Notes under the pieces: model-generated
What the model was told of the DNA's origin: nothing
Databases searched by the model: none
What the model saw: the letters and a program-made list of their open reading frames with translations, nothing else
Shown: piece by piece, positions 17,800 to 24,537 of the stretch
Numbering within the stretch: position 1 is the first letter of the stretch
How the letters are laid out: every line of letters starts with the position of its first letter
Translations under genes and position numbers: made by a program
NCBI RefSeq assembly: GCF_003311645.1
Contig: NZ_QEST01000142.1
Location: 1 to 64,000, forward strand
Direction of reading: 5' to 3'
Source of the DNA: Streptomyces sp. PT12
GTDB taxonomy: Bacteria; Actinomycetota; Actinomycetes; Streptomycetales; Streptomycetaceae
Length of the DNA stretch: 64,000 nucleotides

Positions 17800-18785
17800 G
17801 AGTCCTCGTCACCGGCGGCGCCGGCTTCATCGGGTCGTGCTTCGTGCGCATGGCCCTGGGGGCGGACGACCCCCTGTCGGCCACCGCCGTCACCGTGCTC
17901 GACTCGCTCACCTACGCGGGGAACCGGGAGAATCTGGCGCCCGTCGAGGGCGAGGGGCGCCTGACGTTCGTGCACGGCGACATACGCGACGCGGCCCTCG
18001 TCGACGCGCTGACGCCCGGGCACGACGCGGTGGTGCACTTCGCGGCCGAGTCGCACGTGGACCGTTCCATCGCGGGGGCGGCGGCGTTCGTCAGCACCAA
18101 CGTGGGCGGCACGCAGACGCTGCTCGACGCCGCGCTCAGACACGGCACGGGGACGTTTCTGCACGTCTCGACGGACGAGGTATACGGGTCGCTCGCCGAG
18201 GGGTCGTGGACCGAGGACCACCCCCTGCTGCCCAACTCCCCCTATTCCGCGTCCAAGGCGTCGTCCGACCTGATCGCGCTCGCCTACCACCGCACCCACG
18301 GACTTGATGTGCGGGTCACCCGCTGCTCGAATAACTACGGCCCCTACCAGTTCCCCGAGAAGGTCATCCCGCTGTTCACCACCAGGCTGCTGACCGGCGG
18401 CGACGTGCCGCTGTACGGCGACGGGCGGAACGTCCGGGACTGGCTGCACGTGGAGGACCACTGCCGGGCGCTGTTCGCGGTGCTGCGCGACGGGCGTCCC
18501 GGGGAGGTCTACAACGTCGGCGGCGGCACCGAGCTGACCAACAGGCAGCTCACCGAGCGCCTGCTCGAGGCGTGCGGCGCGCGGTGGGACCGGGTGCGCT
18601 TCGTCGCCGACCGCAAGGGCCACGACCTGCGGTACTCGGTGGACTCGGCCAAGGTGCGCGGCGAGCTGGGGTGGCGGCCCCTGCACACCTTCGAGACGGG
18701 TCTCGCGCACACCGTCGCCTGGTACCGGGAGAACCGGTCGTGGTGGGAGCCGCTGCGCGAACGGGCCGCGGCCGTGGCGCACTGA
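17796..18785 (+). CDS. rmlB: dTDP-glucose 4,6-dehydratase
   Basis: Converts dTDP-glucose to dTDP-4-keto-6-deoxyglucose using bound NAD. 329 residues, the usual length. The Rossmann motif GGAGFIG is at residues 7-13; the catalytic Thr126-Asp127-Glu128 (STDEVYG) and Tyr150/Lys154 (PYSASK) are present; other family marks are HFAAESHVDRS and CSNNYGPYQFPEK. It starts inside the stop codon of the thymidylyltransferase gene, so the two are translationally coupled, and it is followed by a strong hairpin. Extended-SDR family; assignment is firm. Confidence 0.96.
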   Translation: MRVLVTGGAGFIGSCFVRMALGADDPLSATAVTVLDSLTYAGNRENLAPVEGEGRLTFVHGDIRDAALVDALTPGHDAVVHFAAESHVDRSIAGAAAFVSTNVGGTQTLLDAALRHGTGTFLHVSTDEVYGSLAEGSWTEDHPLLPNSPYSASKASSDLIALAYHRTHGLDVRVTRCSNNYGPYQFPEKVIPLFTTRLLTGGDVPLYGDGRNVRDWLHVEDHCRALFAVLRDGRPGEVYNVGGGTELTNRQLTERLLEACGARWDRVRFVADRKGHDLRYSVDSAKVRGELGWRPLHTFETGLAHTVAWYRENRSWWEPLRERAAAVAH

Positions 18786-18801
18786 GCCCGGCCCGGGCGA
18801 C

Positions 18802-18840
18802 CGGGTGGGCCGTCATCGCCTGGCGATGACGGCCCACCCG
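18802..18840. terminator. Bidirectional terminator, 19-bp perfect arms
   Basis: cgggtgggccgtcatcgcc (18802-18820), one unpaired T, then the exact complement (18822-18840). It lies between the ends of two convergent genes (stops at 18785 and 18854), so it can end transcription from both sides. No T-run, as usual in high-GC actinobacteria. Confidence 0.85.
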
Positions 18841-18853
18841 TGTGTTCAGGGGT

Positions 18854-20269
18854 TCAGGGGGCGTCCTTGCCGAGGGCGAGCGCGGCGTTGAGGCACGCGA
18901 GCAACGTCCTGGCCTCGACGTTGACATAGTGCCCGTACTGGACGAGCGAGGTGAGCTGGGCCGGGGTCACCCAGCGGTACTCGGAGTCGGGCGGCGGGTC
19001 GCCGCCCTCGTCGGCGTGGACGAGGAGGTAGCGGCTCTCGGCGTTGAGGAAGCGGCCGCCCTCCTCCGAGTGGACGGCCTCGTACCAGACGCGGTCAGGG
19101 CCTGCGGCCAGCACCTCGTCGAGGAAGGGCGGCCGGTCCTTCGGCGGGTGGTGGGCGTGGTTGGACGGCGTCGACTGGACGGTGGGACTGAACTCGGCGG
19201 GGCTCTGGAGGCCCGCCTCCGCCCTGGCGTGGGTGAGGACGTGCAGCACGCCGTCGACGCGCCGGGTCAGGAACGCCGTGATGCCCAGGCCGTGCGGCTC
19301 GAGCAGCGGCTGGGACCAGCCGGTCACCTCGCGGTTGCCCGCCTCGACGGACACGCCCACGACGCTGAAGTAGCGGCCCTCGTCGTGGTCGATCGAGCGC
19401 TCACCGCGCTTCCAGCCGTCGACGTGGTCGAGCGGCAGCAGCTCGGAGCGCACCTCACGGCGGCTGCGGGCCTCGGTGATCCACGACCGCAGCTCCGCGT
19501 CCGCGTGCAGCGCGGCGCCGTCGGCGTCCGGCAGCGGCGCGCAGGCGAGCACGGTGCGGGAGTCCATGTTGATGACGTTGTCCCGGTGCAGCAGCTGGGC
19601 TATCTGGCCGAGCGTCAGCCAGCGGTAGTCGTCGTCGGCGGGGACGTCGCCGATCGCCTCGACGATGATGTTGCGGTTGCTCTTGCGGTAGAACCACGAG
19701 CCGTGCTCGGACTGCATCGAGTCCACCAGGACGCGGGCGCGCCCCGGATCGGTGAAGAAGTCGAGATACTTCACGCTCGCGCCCTTGTGGACCCGCCGGT
19801 AGTTGCTCCTGGTGGCCTGCACGGTCGGGGAGAGCTGGAGGAGATTGACGTTCCCCGGCTCCATCTTGGCCTGCATCAGGCAGTGCAGGACGCCGTCGAA
19901 CTCCTTGACCAGGATGCCAAGGATCCCCACCTCGGGCTGGCAGATGATGGGCTGCTGCCACTCCCGGTACAGCCCGGTGTCCTTGCTGACGCGGACGCCC
20001 TCCACGGAGAAGAAGCCGCCGCTGCGGTGCCTGAGGTTGCCCGTGCCCGCCTCAAAGGACCAGCCGTCGAGCTCGGCGAACGGGACGCGGTCGACGCGGA
20101 AACGGTGGGCGCGCGCCCGTTCGGCCAGCCAGCCCGCGACGTCATCGGTGCGCAGGTCCGCGCCCTCGGCGGCGGCGGCCGACGCGGCGAAGCGCGCGGC
20201 GATGGCGGGGTCCAGGCGCGGCCTGAGGGCGGATCCGCCGGCTCGGGCCGTGGCCAGTGGAGGGGACAT
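18854..20269 (-). CDS. NDP-hexose 2,3-dehydratase
   Basis: Removes the C2 hydroxyl of dTDP-4-keto-6-deoxyglucose, the committed step to 2,6-dideoxysugars (TylX3/OleV/EvaA type). 471 residues from ATG 20269-20267, preceded by AGGAAG; an upstream in-frame extension has no such site. The family's internal duplication is clear: two halves each carry W(K/S)F-type and FFSV/YFSV blocks, a WxQP motif (EWQQPII, GWSQPLL), G(I/L)xxxxVxxxDGVLH and SPTVQ(A/S)TxSN, and each ends with RTLLAC/RTVLAC. Cytosolic. It faces the sugar operon across a shared terminator and shares a promoter region with the LAL regulator. No 3-ketoreductase, 3,4-steps or glycosyltransferase lie in the window; they must be elsewhere. 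Confidence 0.92.
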   Translation of the reverse strand: MSPPLATARAGGSALRPRLDPAIAARFAASAAAAEGADLRTDDVAGWLAERARAHRFRVDRVPFAELDGWSFEAGTGNLRHRSGGFFSVEGVRVSKDTGLYREWQQPIICQPEVGILGILVKEFDGVLHCLMQAKMEPGNVNLLQLSPTVQATRSNYRRVHKGASVKYLDFFTDPGRARVLVDSMQSEHGSWFYRKSNRNIIVEAIGDVPADDDYRWLTLGQIAQLLHRDNVINMDSRTVLACAPLPDADGAALHADAELRSWITEARSRREVRSELLPLDHVDGWKRGERSIDHDEGRYFSVVGVSVEAGNREVTGWSQPLLEPHGLGITAFLTRRVDGVLHVLTHARAEAGLQSPAEFSPTVQSTPSNHAHHPPKDRPPFLDEVLAAGPDRVWYEAVHSEEGGRFLNAESRYLLVHADEGGDPPPDSEYRWVTPAQLTSLVQYGHYVNVEARTLLACLNAALALGKDAP

Positions 20270-20490
20270 GTCACAGCTTCCTGTCGGCGTGCGGGCGGGC
20301 CCTGCTCTTGGCGGGTGCAATGCCGGTCGGCGGTGAATTCGGCGCGGTTTCTTTCCGTGGCCCACCGCATTCGAGGCGCTTCATGCATGGCGGAGATGAA
20401 TGGCTTTCCCTGCGCATTCGGCCCCCGAATGACCCGGGAATACAGGCATGGAATGCCAGCCAGCTTAGCGAGCGCGGCGGCCGCCACGGC

Positions 20491-20510
20491 ACCCCCTAGT
20501 ACCCCCTAGT
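20491..20510. promoter_or_regulatory. Tandem ACCCCCTAGT boxes
   Basis: Two exact adjacent copies of ACCCCCTAGT followed by GGGG, about 220 bp upstream of the 2,3-dehydratase start. Exact 10-bp phasing puts both copies on one DNA face. Candidate site for the cluster activator. Confidence 0.55.
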
Positions 20511-20843
20511 GGGGCCTGCATACAGGGGGCGGAACCCATGCTCCAGCGCCAGGCGGCGGCAGCGCGCGAGTGGCCGTCACCGTTATTCGTCCAACCACTG
20601 GCGGTCATTGTCGGAGGTTGGGCCTCCGCATCGGGTCGAGGGCGGGGGCAACGAGGGCTGCCGTGCGGTGGCGGGCCGTTCCTCGCACACCGGACATTCG
20701 CCCAGATACCAAGCATCCGCAGCTCAGGGGTTCGCCCCGTTCGATCGACCCACCCCCGGAATGTCGGTTTCGCCATGCCGAATTCGCCGTGCGGCGAATT
20801 GGTTCAGACCCATGGGGCGCGGCGCCGCCATTAGCACGGCGGA

Positions 20844-20869
20844 CACCCCTAGACAACCCAGTAGGGGTG
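20844..20869. promoter_or_regulatory. Inverted CACCCCTA/TAGGGGTG element
   Basis: Two perfect 8-bp arms (20844-20851 and 20862-20869) with a 10-bp spacer, ending 21 bp before the -35 of the candidate LAL promoter. The position suits an activator or autoregulator site. Confidence 0.55.
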
Positions 20870-20890
20870 CCCGCGCAGCGCGAGTAAGGG

Positions 20891-20919
20891 TTTACAGGGG
20901 GATCGGGCGCGGCTAGTGT
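20891..20919 (+). promoter_or_regulatory. Candidate vegetative-type promoter for LAL gene
   Basis: TTTACA (20891-20896), 17-bp spacer, TAGTGT (20914-20919). This fits the actinobacterial HrdB-type pattern and predicts a 5' leader of about 155 nt before the GTG start. Confidence 0.5.
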
Positions 20920-21080
20920 GACAATTAAGCGCGGCCAAGGGAAATCCCGTCCGATCAATCACATGAACGTGACCATCATGTGATCAGGACGTCGGCCGGC
21001 CATCGTACGGCGCAATGCGGAATATCATCCTTCGGCGCTGTTCATGGTGGGATGCTGAAAAACGGGGAAAGGCGTCGTCG

Positions 21081-23915
21081 GTGGCGTTGGTAGAACGTGA
21101 CTATGAGTTGAAACTGCTGAACGAACTGTTCACGGAGACCCATCGGGGACACGGCAGGATCGCCCTCATCAGCGGGGCGGTGGCAAGCGGGAAGACGGAG
21201 CTGCTGCACGCGTTCTCGGACGCGTGCGGCGACGGCGGGGGCCGCGTGCTGCGCGCCACCGCGACCAGCGCCGACACGGGAGTTCCGTTCGGCGTGCTGA
21301 GGCAGCTGGTCGAGCCGCTCGACCTGCCGGCCGACCTCGTCGATGGCCTCGCGGCCCCGCCGGTCGGCCCGAAGGCGCTCCAGGCGCTCACCGCGCGCGT
21401 GCTCGAACTGTCCGAGCGCGAGCCCCTGTTGCTGTGCGTCGACGACGTCCACCACGCCGACGAGTCCTCGATGGATTCCCTGCTGCGCCTGGTGAAGCGC
21501 ATGCGGTCGGCCCGCGTGATGCTGGTCCTCACCGAGGCCGCGTGCGCGTGGTCCGTGCACCCGGCGTTCCGGATCGAGCTGGTGCGGCAGACGCAGTTCC
21601 GGCGATTCCGGCTGACGCCGCTGAGCGTCGACGGCGTGGCCGAGATGCTGGCCCAGCACCTGGGCCAGCCCGCCGCCTGGACCCTGGCGAGGGAGACGCA
21701 CCTCGCGACCGGCGGCAACCAACTGCTGGTCAGGGCGCTCATCGAGGACTACACCGACTCCGTGGGGCTGCCGGGCCAGGTCGACGGCTACGCCATGGGC
21801 GAGAGCTTCGGCCAGGCCGTCCTCACGTGTCTGCACCGCAGCTCCCCCGAGACGCTCGACGTGGCCAGGGCGATGGCGGTGCTCGACACCACCGGGTCGG
21901 CCGACCGGGTCGCCGAGCTGCTCGACCGCGAGCCCAAGTCGGTGGCCCGCGCGCTCCAGGCGCTGCGCTCGGTGGGCCTGGTGGAGGGCGGGCGCTTCCG
22001 GCACCCGCAGATCCGCTCCGCCATCTACGACGCCCTCGACCAGCACCAGCTGACGCGCCTGCACACGCGCGCGGCCCGGCTGCTGCACGACGGCGCGGGC
22101 AGCGTCACCGACGTCGCCGACCACCTCGTGGCCGCGCGGCAGGTGGAGGCCGACTGGGCGATCACCGAGCTCCAGCGGGCGGCCGAGAGGGCGCTCGCCG
22201 ATGACGACGAGCAAGCGGCGCTGCGCTACGCCGAGTTCGCGCTGTCGATGTGCGCGGTCGCCAGGCAGCGGGCCGCGCTGCGGATGCTGCTCACCCGCAT
22301 CGAGTGGCGCAGCAACCCCGAGGCGGCGGCGCGGCACCTGCCGCCGCTGTTCGAGGCGCAGCGCGAGGGCCACCTCGACACGGTGCAGACCGCGGCGCTG
22401 CTGCGCTCGGTGATGTGGCACGGCCGCACACAGGACGCCACCGAGCTGATCGAGCGGCTGCCGCACCTGAGGGCGGGTGAGACGGGGCAGCCCAGCGAGC
22501 CGCTCGCCTCCACCCGGCACTGGCTCAGGCACGACTGCCCCCAGCTGCTGCCGCCCGAGACCGAGACCGCCGCGCAGCCCGCGACGGGCGGGGCCGCGGC
22601 TCATGGCCGGGCCGCCGCGTCGCCTCCCGGGCAGCAGGCGCAGGCCGCGGCCGTGCTGCGCGCGGTCCTCGGCCAGGGCAGGGACGAGGACGGCCGGCTG
22701 ACCAGGGTCGCCGAGCAGATCCTCCAGACCACGGCGCTCTCGGACCACACGCTCGAGGCGGTCTGTTCGGCGCTCCAGACGCTGATCTACACCGAGCAGC
22801 TGCCGATGGCGGCGCGCTGGTGCGACTCCCTGCTCGACGAGGCCGACGCCCGCAAGGTGACCTGGTGGCAGGCGATCCTGTCGTGCTGCCGCGCCGAGAT
22901 ATCGGTGCGCCACGGCGAGCTGGCCGAGGCCGAGCGGCAGGCGCTGCGGGCGCTGCGGCTGATCGGCGTCCGGGGCTGGGGCGTGGCCGTCGGGGCGCCG
23001 GTCGGCATCCTGCTCGAAGTGGCCACGTCCATGGGCGACTTCGACAGCGCCCGCAAGTACCTCAGGGAGCCGGTGCCCGAGGTGATGTTCCAGACGCGCT
23101 ACGGGCTCTCGTATCTGCGGGCCAGGGGCCGCTACTACCTGGCGACCGACCAGTTGCAGGCGGCGCTCGCCAACTTCCGCTACTGCGGCGACCTGATGAC
23201 CGCGTGGGGCATCGACGCGCCCGCGTTCGTGCCGTGGCGCAGCGACCTGGCCGAGGCGTATCTGCGGCTCGGGGAGCAGGAGCGGGCCCAGCAGCTCGCC
23301 AAGGACCAGATCGCCAGGTCTGGCTCGCGCACGTCGCGCACCTACGGGTACTCGCTGCGCGTGCTCGCGGCCACGGCCAACCACTTGGCGCGGCTGCGGA
23401 TGCTGAAGGAGTCCGTCGAGGTCCTTCAGGCGCGCGGCGACCGGATGACGCTGGCGCAGGCACTCGCCGACCTCAGCCGGGTGCACCACTCGCTCGGGGA
23501 CTTCGGCAAGGCGCGGATGATCTCGCGGCGGGCCAGGCGGCTGACGAAGGAGTGCCAGGCGCAGCCTGCGAGGGCCGACGAGGCGGCGGCGCGGCCCGAG
23601 AAGCCGCTGGTCGTGGTCGCTGACGACGCCGAGGCGTGGACGCCCCCTGCCGAGCCTGGACCGCAGACGCGGCCGCCCGCGCGGCCCGAGCCCGCCACGG
23701 GTGGGGGCGGCGGCGAGGTGCTGACCCTGTCCGAGCGCAGGGTGGCGGCGCTGGCGTCGTTGGGCTACACCAATCGCGAGATCTCGGGGAAGCTGCACAT
23801 CACGGTGAGCACCGTGGAGCAGCATCTGACCAAGGTCTTCAGGAAGTTGCGGGTGAAGCGGCGCACTGACCTCCCCGTCGACCTGGAGCTGCGCGCGGAA
23901 CGCTCGGCCTGCTGA
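21081..23915 (+). CDS. LAL-family transcriptional activator (large ATP-binding LuxR regulator)
   Basis: Likely pathway-specific activator of the adjacent PKS and sugar genes. 944 residues from GTG 21081, chosen for the GGGGAAAGG site at 21064-21072; an ATG at 21015 has no such support. The N-terminal ATPase has Walker A GAVASGKTE (residues 32-40) and Walker B-like LLLCVDDVHHADES; the middle is a long helical repeat region; the C-terminus (about residues 880-935) is a LuxR helix-turn-helix with LTLSERRVAALASLGYTNRE and VSTVEQHLTKVFRKL. Size and layout match the family (about 900-1000 residues). Many LAL proteins sit in type I PKS clusters. Its own promoter region carries the CCCCTA-type boxes also found at its presumed targets. 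Confidence 0.92.
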   Translation: MALVERDYELKLLNELFTETHRGHGRIALISGAVASGKTELLHAFSDACGDGGGRVLRATATSADTGVPFGVLRQLVEPLDLPADLVDGLAAPPVGPKALQALTARVLELSEREPLLLCVDDVHHADESSMDSLLRLVKRMRSARVMLVLTEAACAWSVHPAFRIELVRQTQFRRFRLTPLSVDGVAEMLAQHLGQPAAWTLARETHLATGGNQLLVRALIEDYTDSVGLPGQVDGYAMGESFGQAVLTCLHRSSPETLDVARAMAVLDTTGSADRVAELLDREPKSVARALQALRSVGLVEGGRFRHPQIRSAIYDALDQHQLTRLHTRAARLLHDGAGSVTDVADHLVAARQVEADWAITELQRAAERALADDDEQAALRYAEFALSMCAVARQRAALRMLLTRIEWRSNPEAAARHLPPLFEAQREGHLDTVQTAALLRSVMWHGRTQDATELIERLPHLRAGETGQPSEPLASTRHWLRHDCPQLLPPETETAAQPATGGAAAHGRAAASPPGQQAQAAAVLRAVLGQGRDEDGRLTRVAEQILQTTALSDHTLEAVCSALQTLIYTEQLPMAARWCDSLLDEADARKVTWWQAILSCCRAEISVRHGELAEAERQALRALRLIGVRGWGVAVGAPVGILLEVATSMGDFDSARKYLREPVPEVMFQTRYGLSYLRARGRYYLATDQLQAALANFRYCGDLMTAWGIDAPAFVPWRSDLAEAYLRLGEQERAQQLAKDQIARSGSRTSRTYGYSLRVLAATANHLARLRMLKESVEVLQARGDRMTLAQALADLSRVHHSLGDFGKARMISRRARRLTKECQAQPARADEAAARPEKPLVVVADDAEAWTPPAEPGPQTRPPARPEPATGGGGGEVLTLSERRVAALASLGYTNREISGKLHITVSTVEQHLTKVFRKLRVKRRTDLPVDLELRAERSAC

Positions 23916-24027
23916 GCGCCGCCGCGGCGCGATCACCGGGCGGGGAGTGGTCGGTTCCACGGGTGGTGTCGGTGCCGGGGGTCAGAACGTCCTGGCACGC
24001 GGTACCGGCCCGCCCCGAGGAGAGACC

Positions 24028-24279
24028 ATGAGCTTCGCCCCGCCCCTCGGCGTGGCGACCGGGGCCCCCGCCGCCCATGTCCGCGCGCGCGACCTCTCCG
24101 TCGAGCGCCTTGAGCAGACCTATGTCCGCGCCGCCGACGAGGGCGACACGAGCGACGGGGGCGACGACACGACGCGGTACGACTACCACGCCCCGGCGTT
24201 CGACTTCGCCTGCCGCCTGGTCTACGCCTCCTCGGGCCTGGTCCTCTCCTACCCCGGCATCGCCACGCGCGCCGCGTGA
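24028..24279 (+). CDS. Small protein of unknown function at cluster edge
   Basis: 83 residues from ATG 24028 with a very good ribosome site (GAGGAGAG just upstream). Nearly all third positions are G or C, so it is coding. The middle is very acidic (DEGDTSDGGDD), followed by a tyrosine/phenylalanine-rich stretch with a single cysteine (YDYHAPAFDFACRLVY) and a short hydrophobic tail (SSGLVLSYPG). No signal peptide or known domain is recognised. It starts 112 bp after the LAL gene on the same strand and could be co-transcribed. A precursor peptide was considered, but no modifying enzyme is nearby. Function unknown. Confidence 0.7.
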   Translation: MSFAPPLGVATGAPAAHVRARDLSVERLEQTYVRAADEGDTSDGGDDTTRYDYHAPAFDFACRLVYASSGLVLSYPGIATRAA

Positions 24280-24301
24280 ACTCCCGCCGCCCGCACGGGC
24301 G

Positions 24302-24523
24302 TCAGGGGGTGAGCGCGCGGCGGTGGGCGGCGACCCAGGCGTGCGCCTCGCGAATCCTGGCGGTCACGCCCCTGAACCTGGGCGCGCCGGGCCAGCGGTG
24401 CCGCTCGAAGAGGCCAAGCGGCCCCCGCACGAACGCCGCCCGCTCAGGGGCCGGGCGGCGCACCGTCGCGCCGACCCCGACCACCTCGTTGACGAACCCC
24501 CCGGGCAGTGCCGTCCCGTCCAT
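24302..24523 (-). pseudogene. Remnant of aminoglycoside-phosphotransferase-family gene (internal deletion)
   Basis: 73 codons in one open frame with high GC3. The first about 50 residues (LPGGFVNEVVGVGATVRRP, then LGLFERHRWPGAPRFRG) match from memory the N-terminal lobe of small actinobacterial phosphotransferases of the APH family. The last about 20 (IREAHAWVAAHRRALTP) match the very C-terminus of the same proteins. The roughly 180 residues between, including the catalytic HxD and metal-binding loops, are missing. The parts are joined in frame near GV-TARI. It cannot be an active kinase. Start ATG at 24523 lacks a clear ribosome site. Confidence 0.65.
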
Positions 24524-24537
24524 GCCGCGAGGCTACG

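Larger units (their letters stand above)
20270..21080. promoter_or_regulatory. Divergent regulatory region between 2,3-dehydratase and LAL regulator
   Basis: About 810 bp with no credible coding sequence and lower G+C than its flanks. It contains two tandem ACCCCCTAGT boxes (20491-20510), an inverted pair CACCCCTA/TAGGGGTG (20844-20869) and a candidate promoter at 20891-20919 reading toward the LAL gene. The unusual length and repeated boxes suggest a regulated divergent promoter. Confidence 0.65.

Noticed and set aside
21042-23960. 972-codon minus-strand frame across the LAL gene
   Set aside because: Arg/Leu/Gly-rich shadow with no motif; the plus strand encodes a complete LAL regulator.
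23916-24027. Direct terminator after the LAL gene
   Set aside because: Only a short gccgccgcggcgc palindrome; too small to call.
24028-24279. RiPP precursor peptide
   Set aside because: No leader-processing or modification enzyme within the window, and no class-specific core motif; left as unknown protein.
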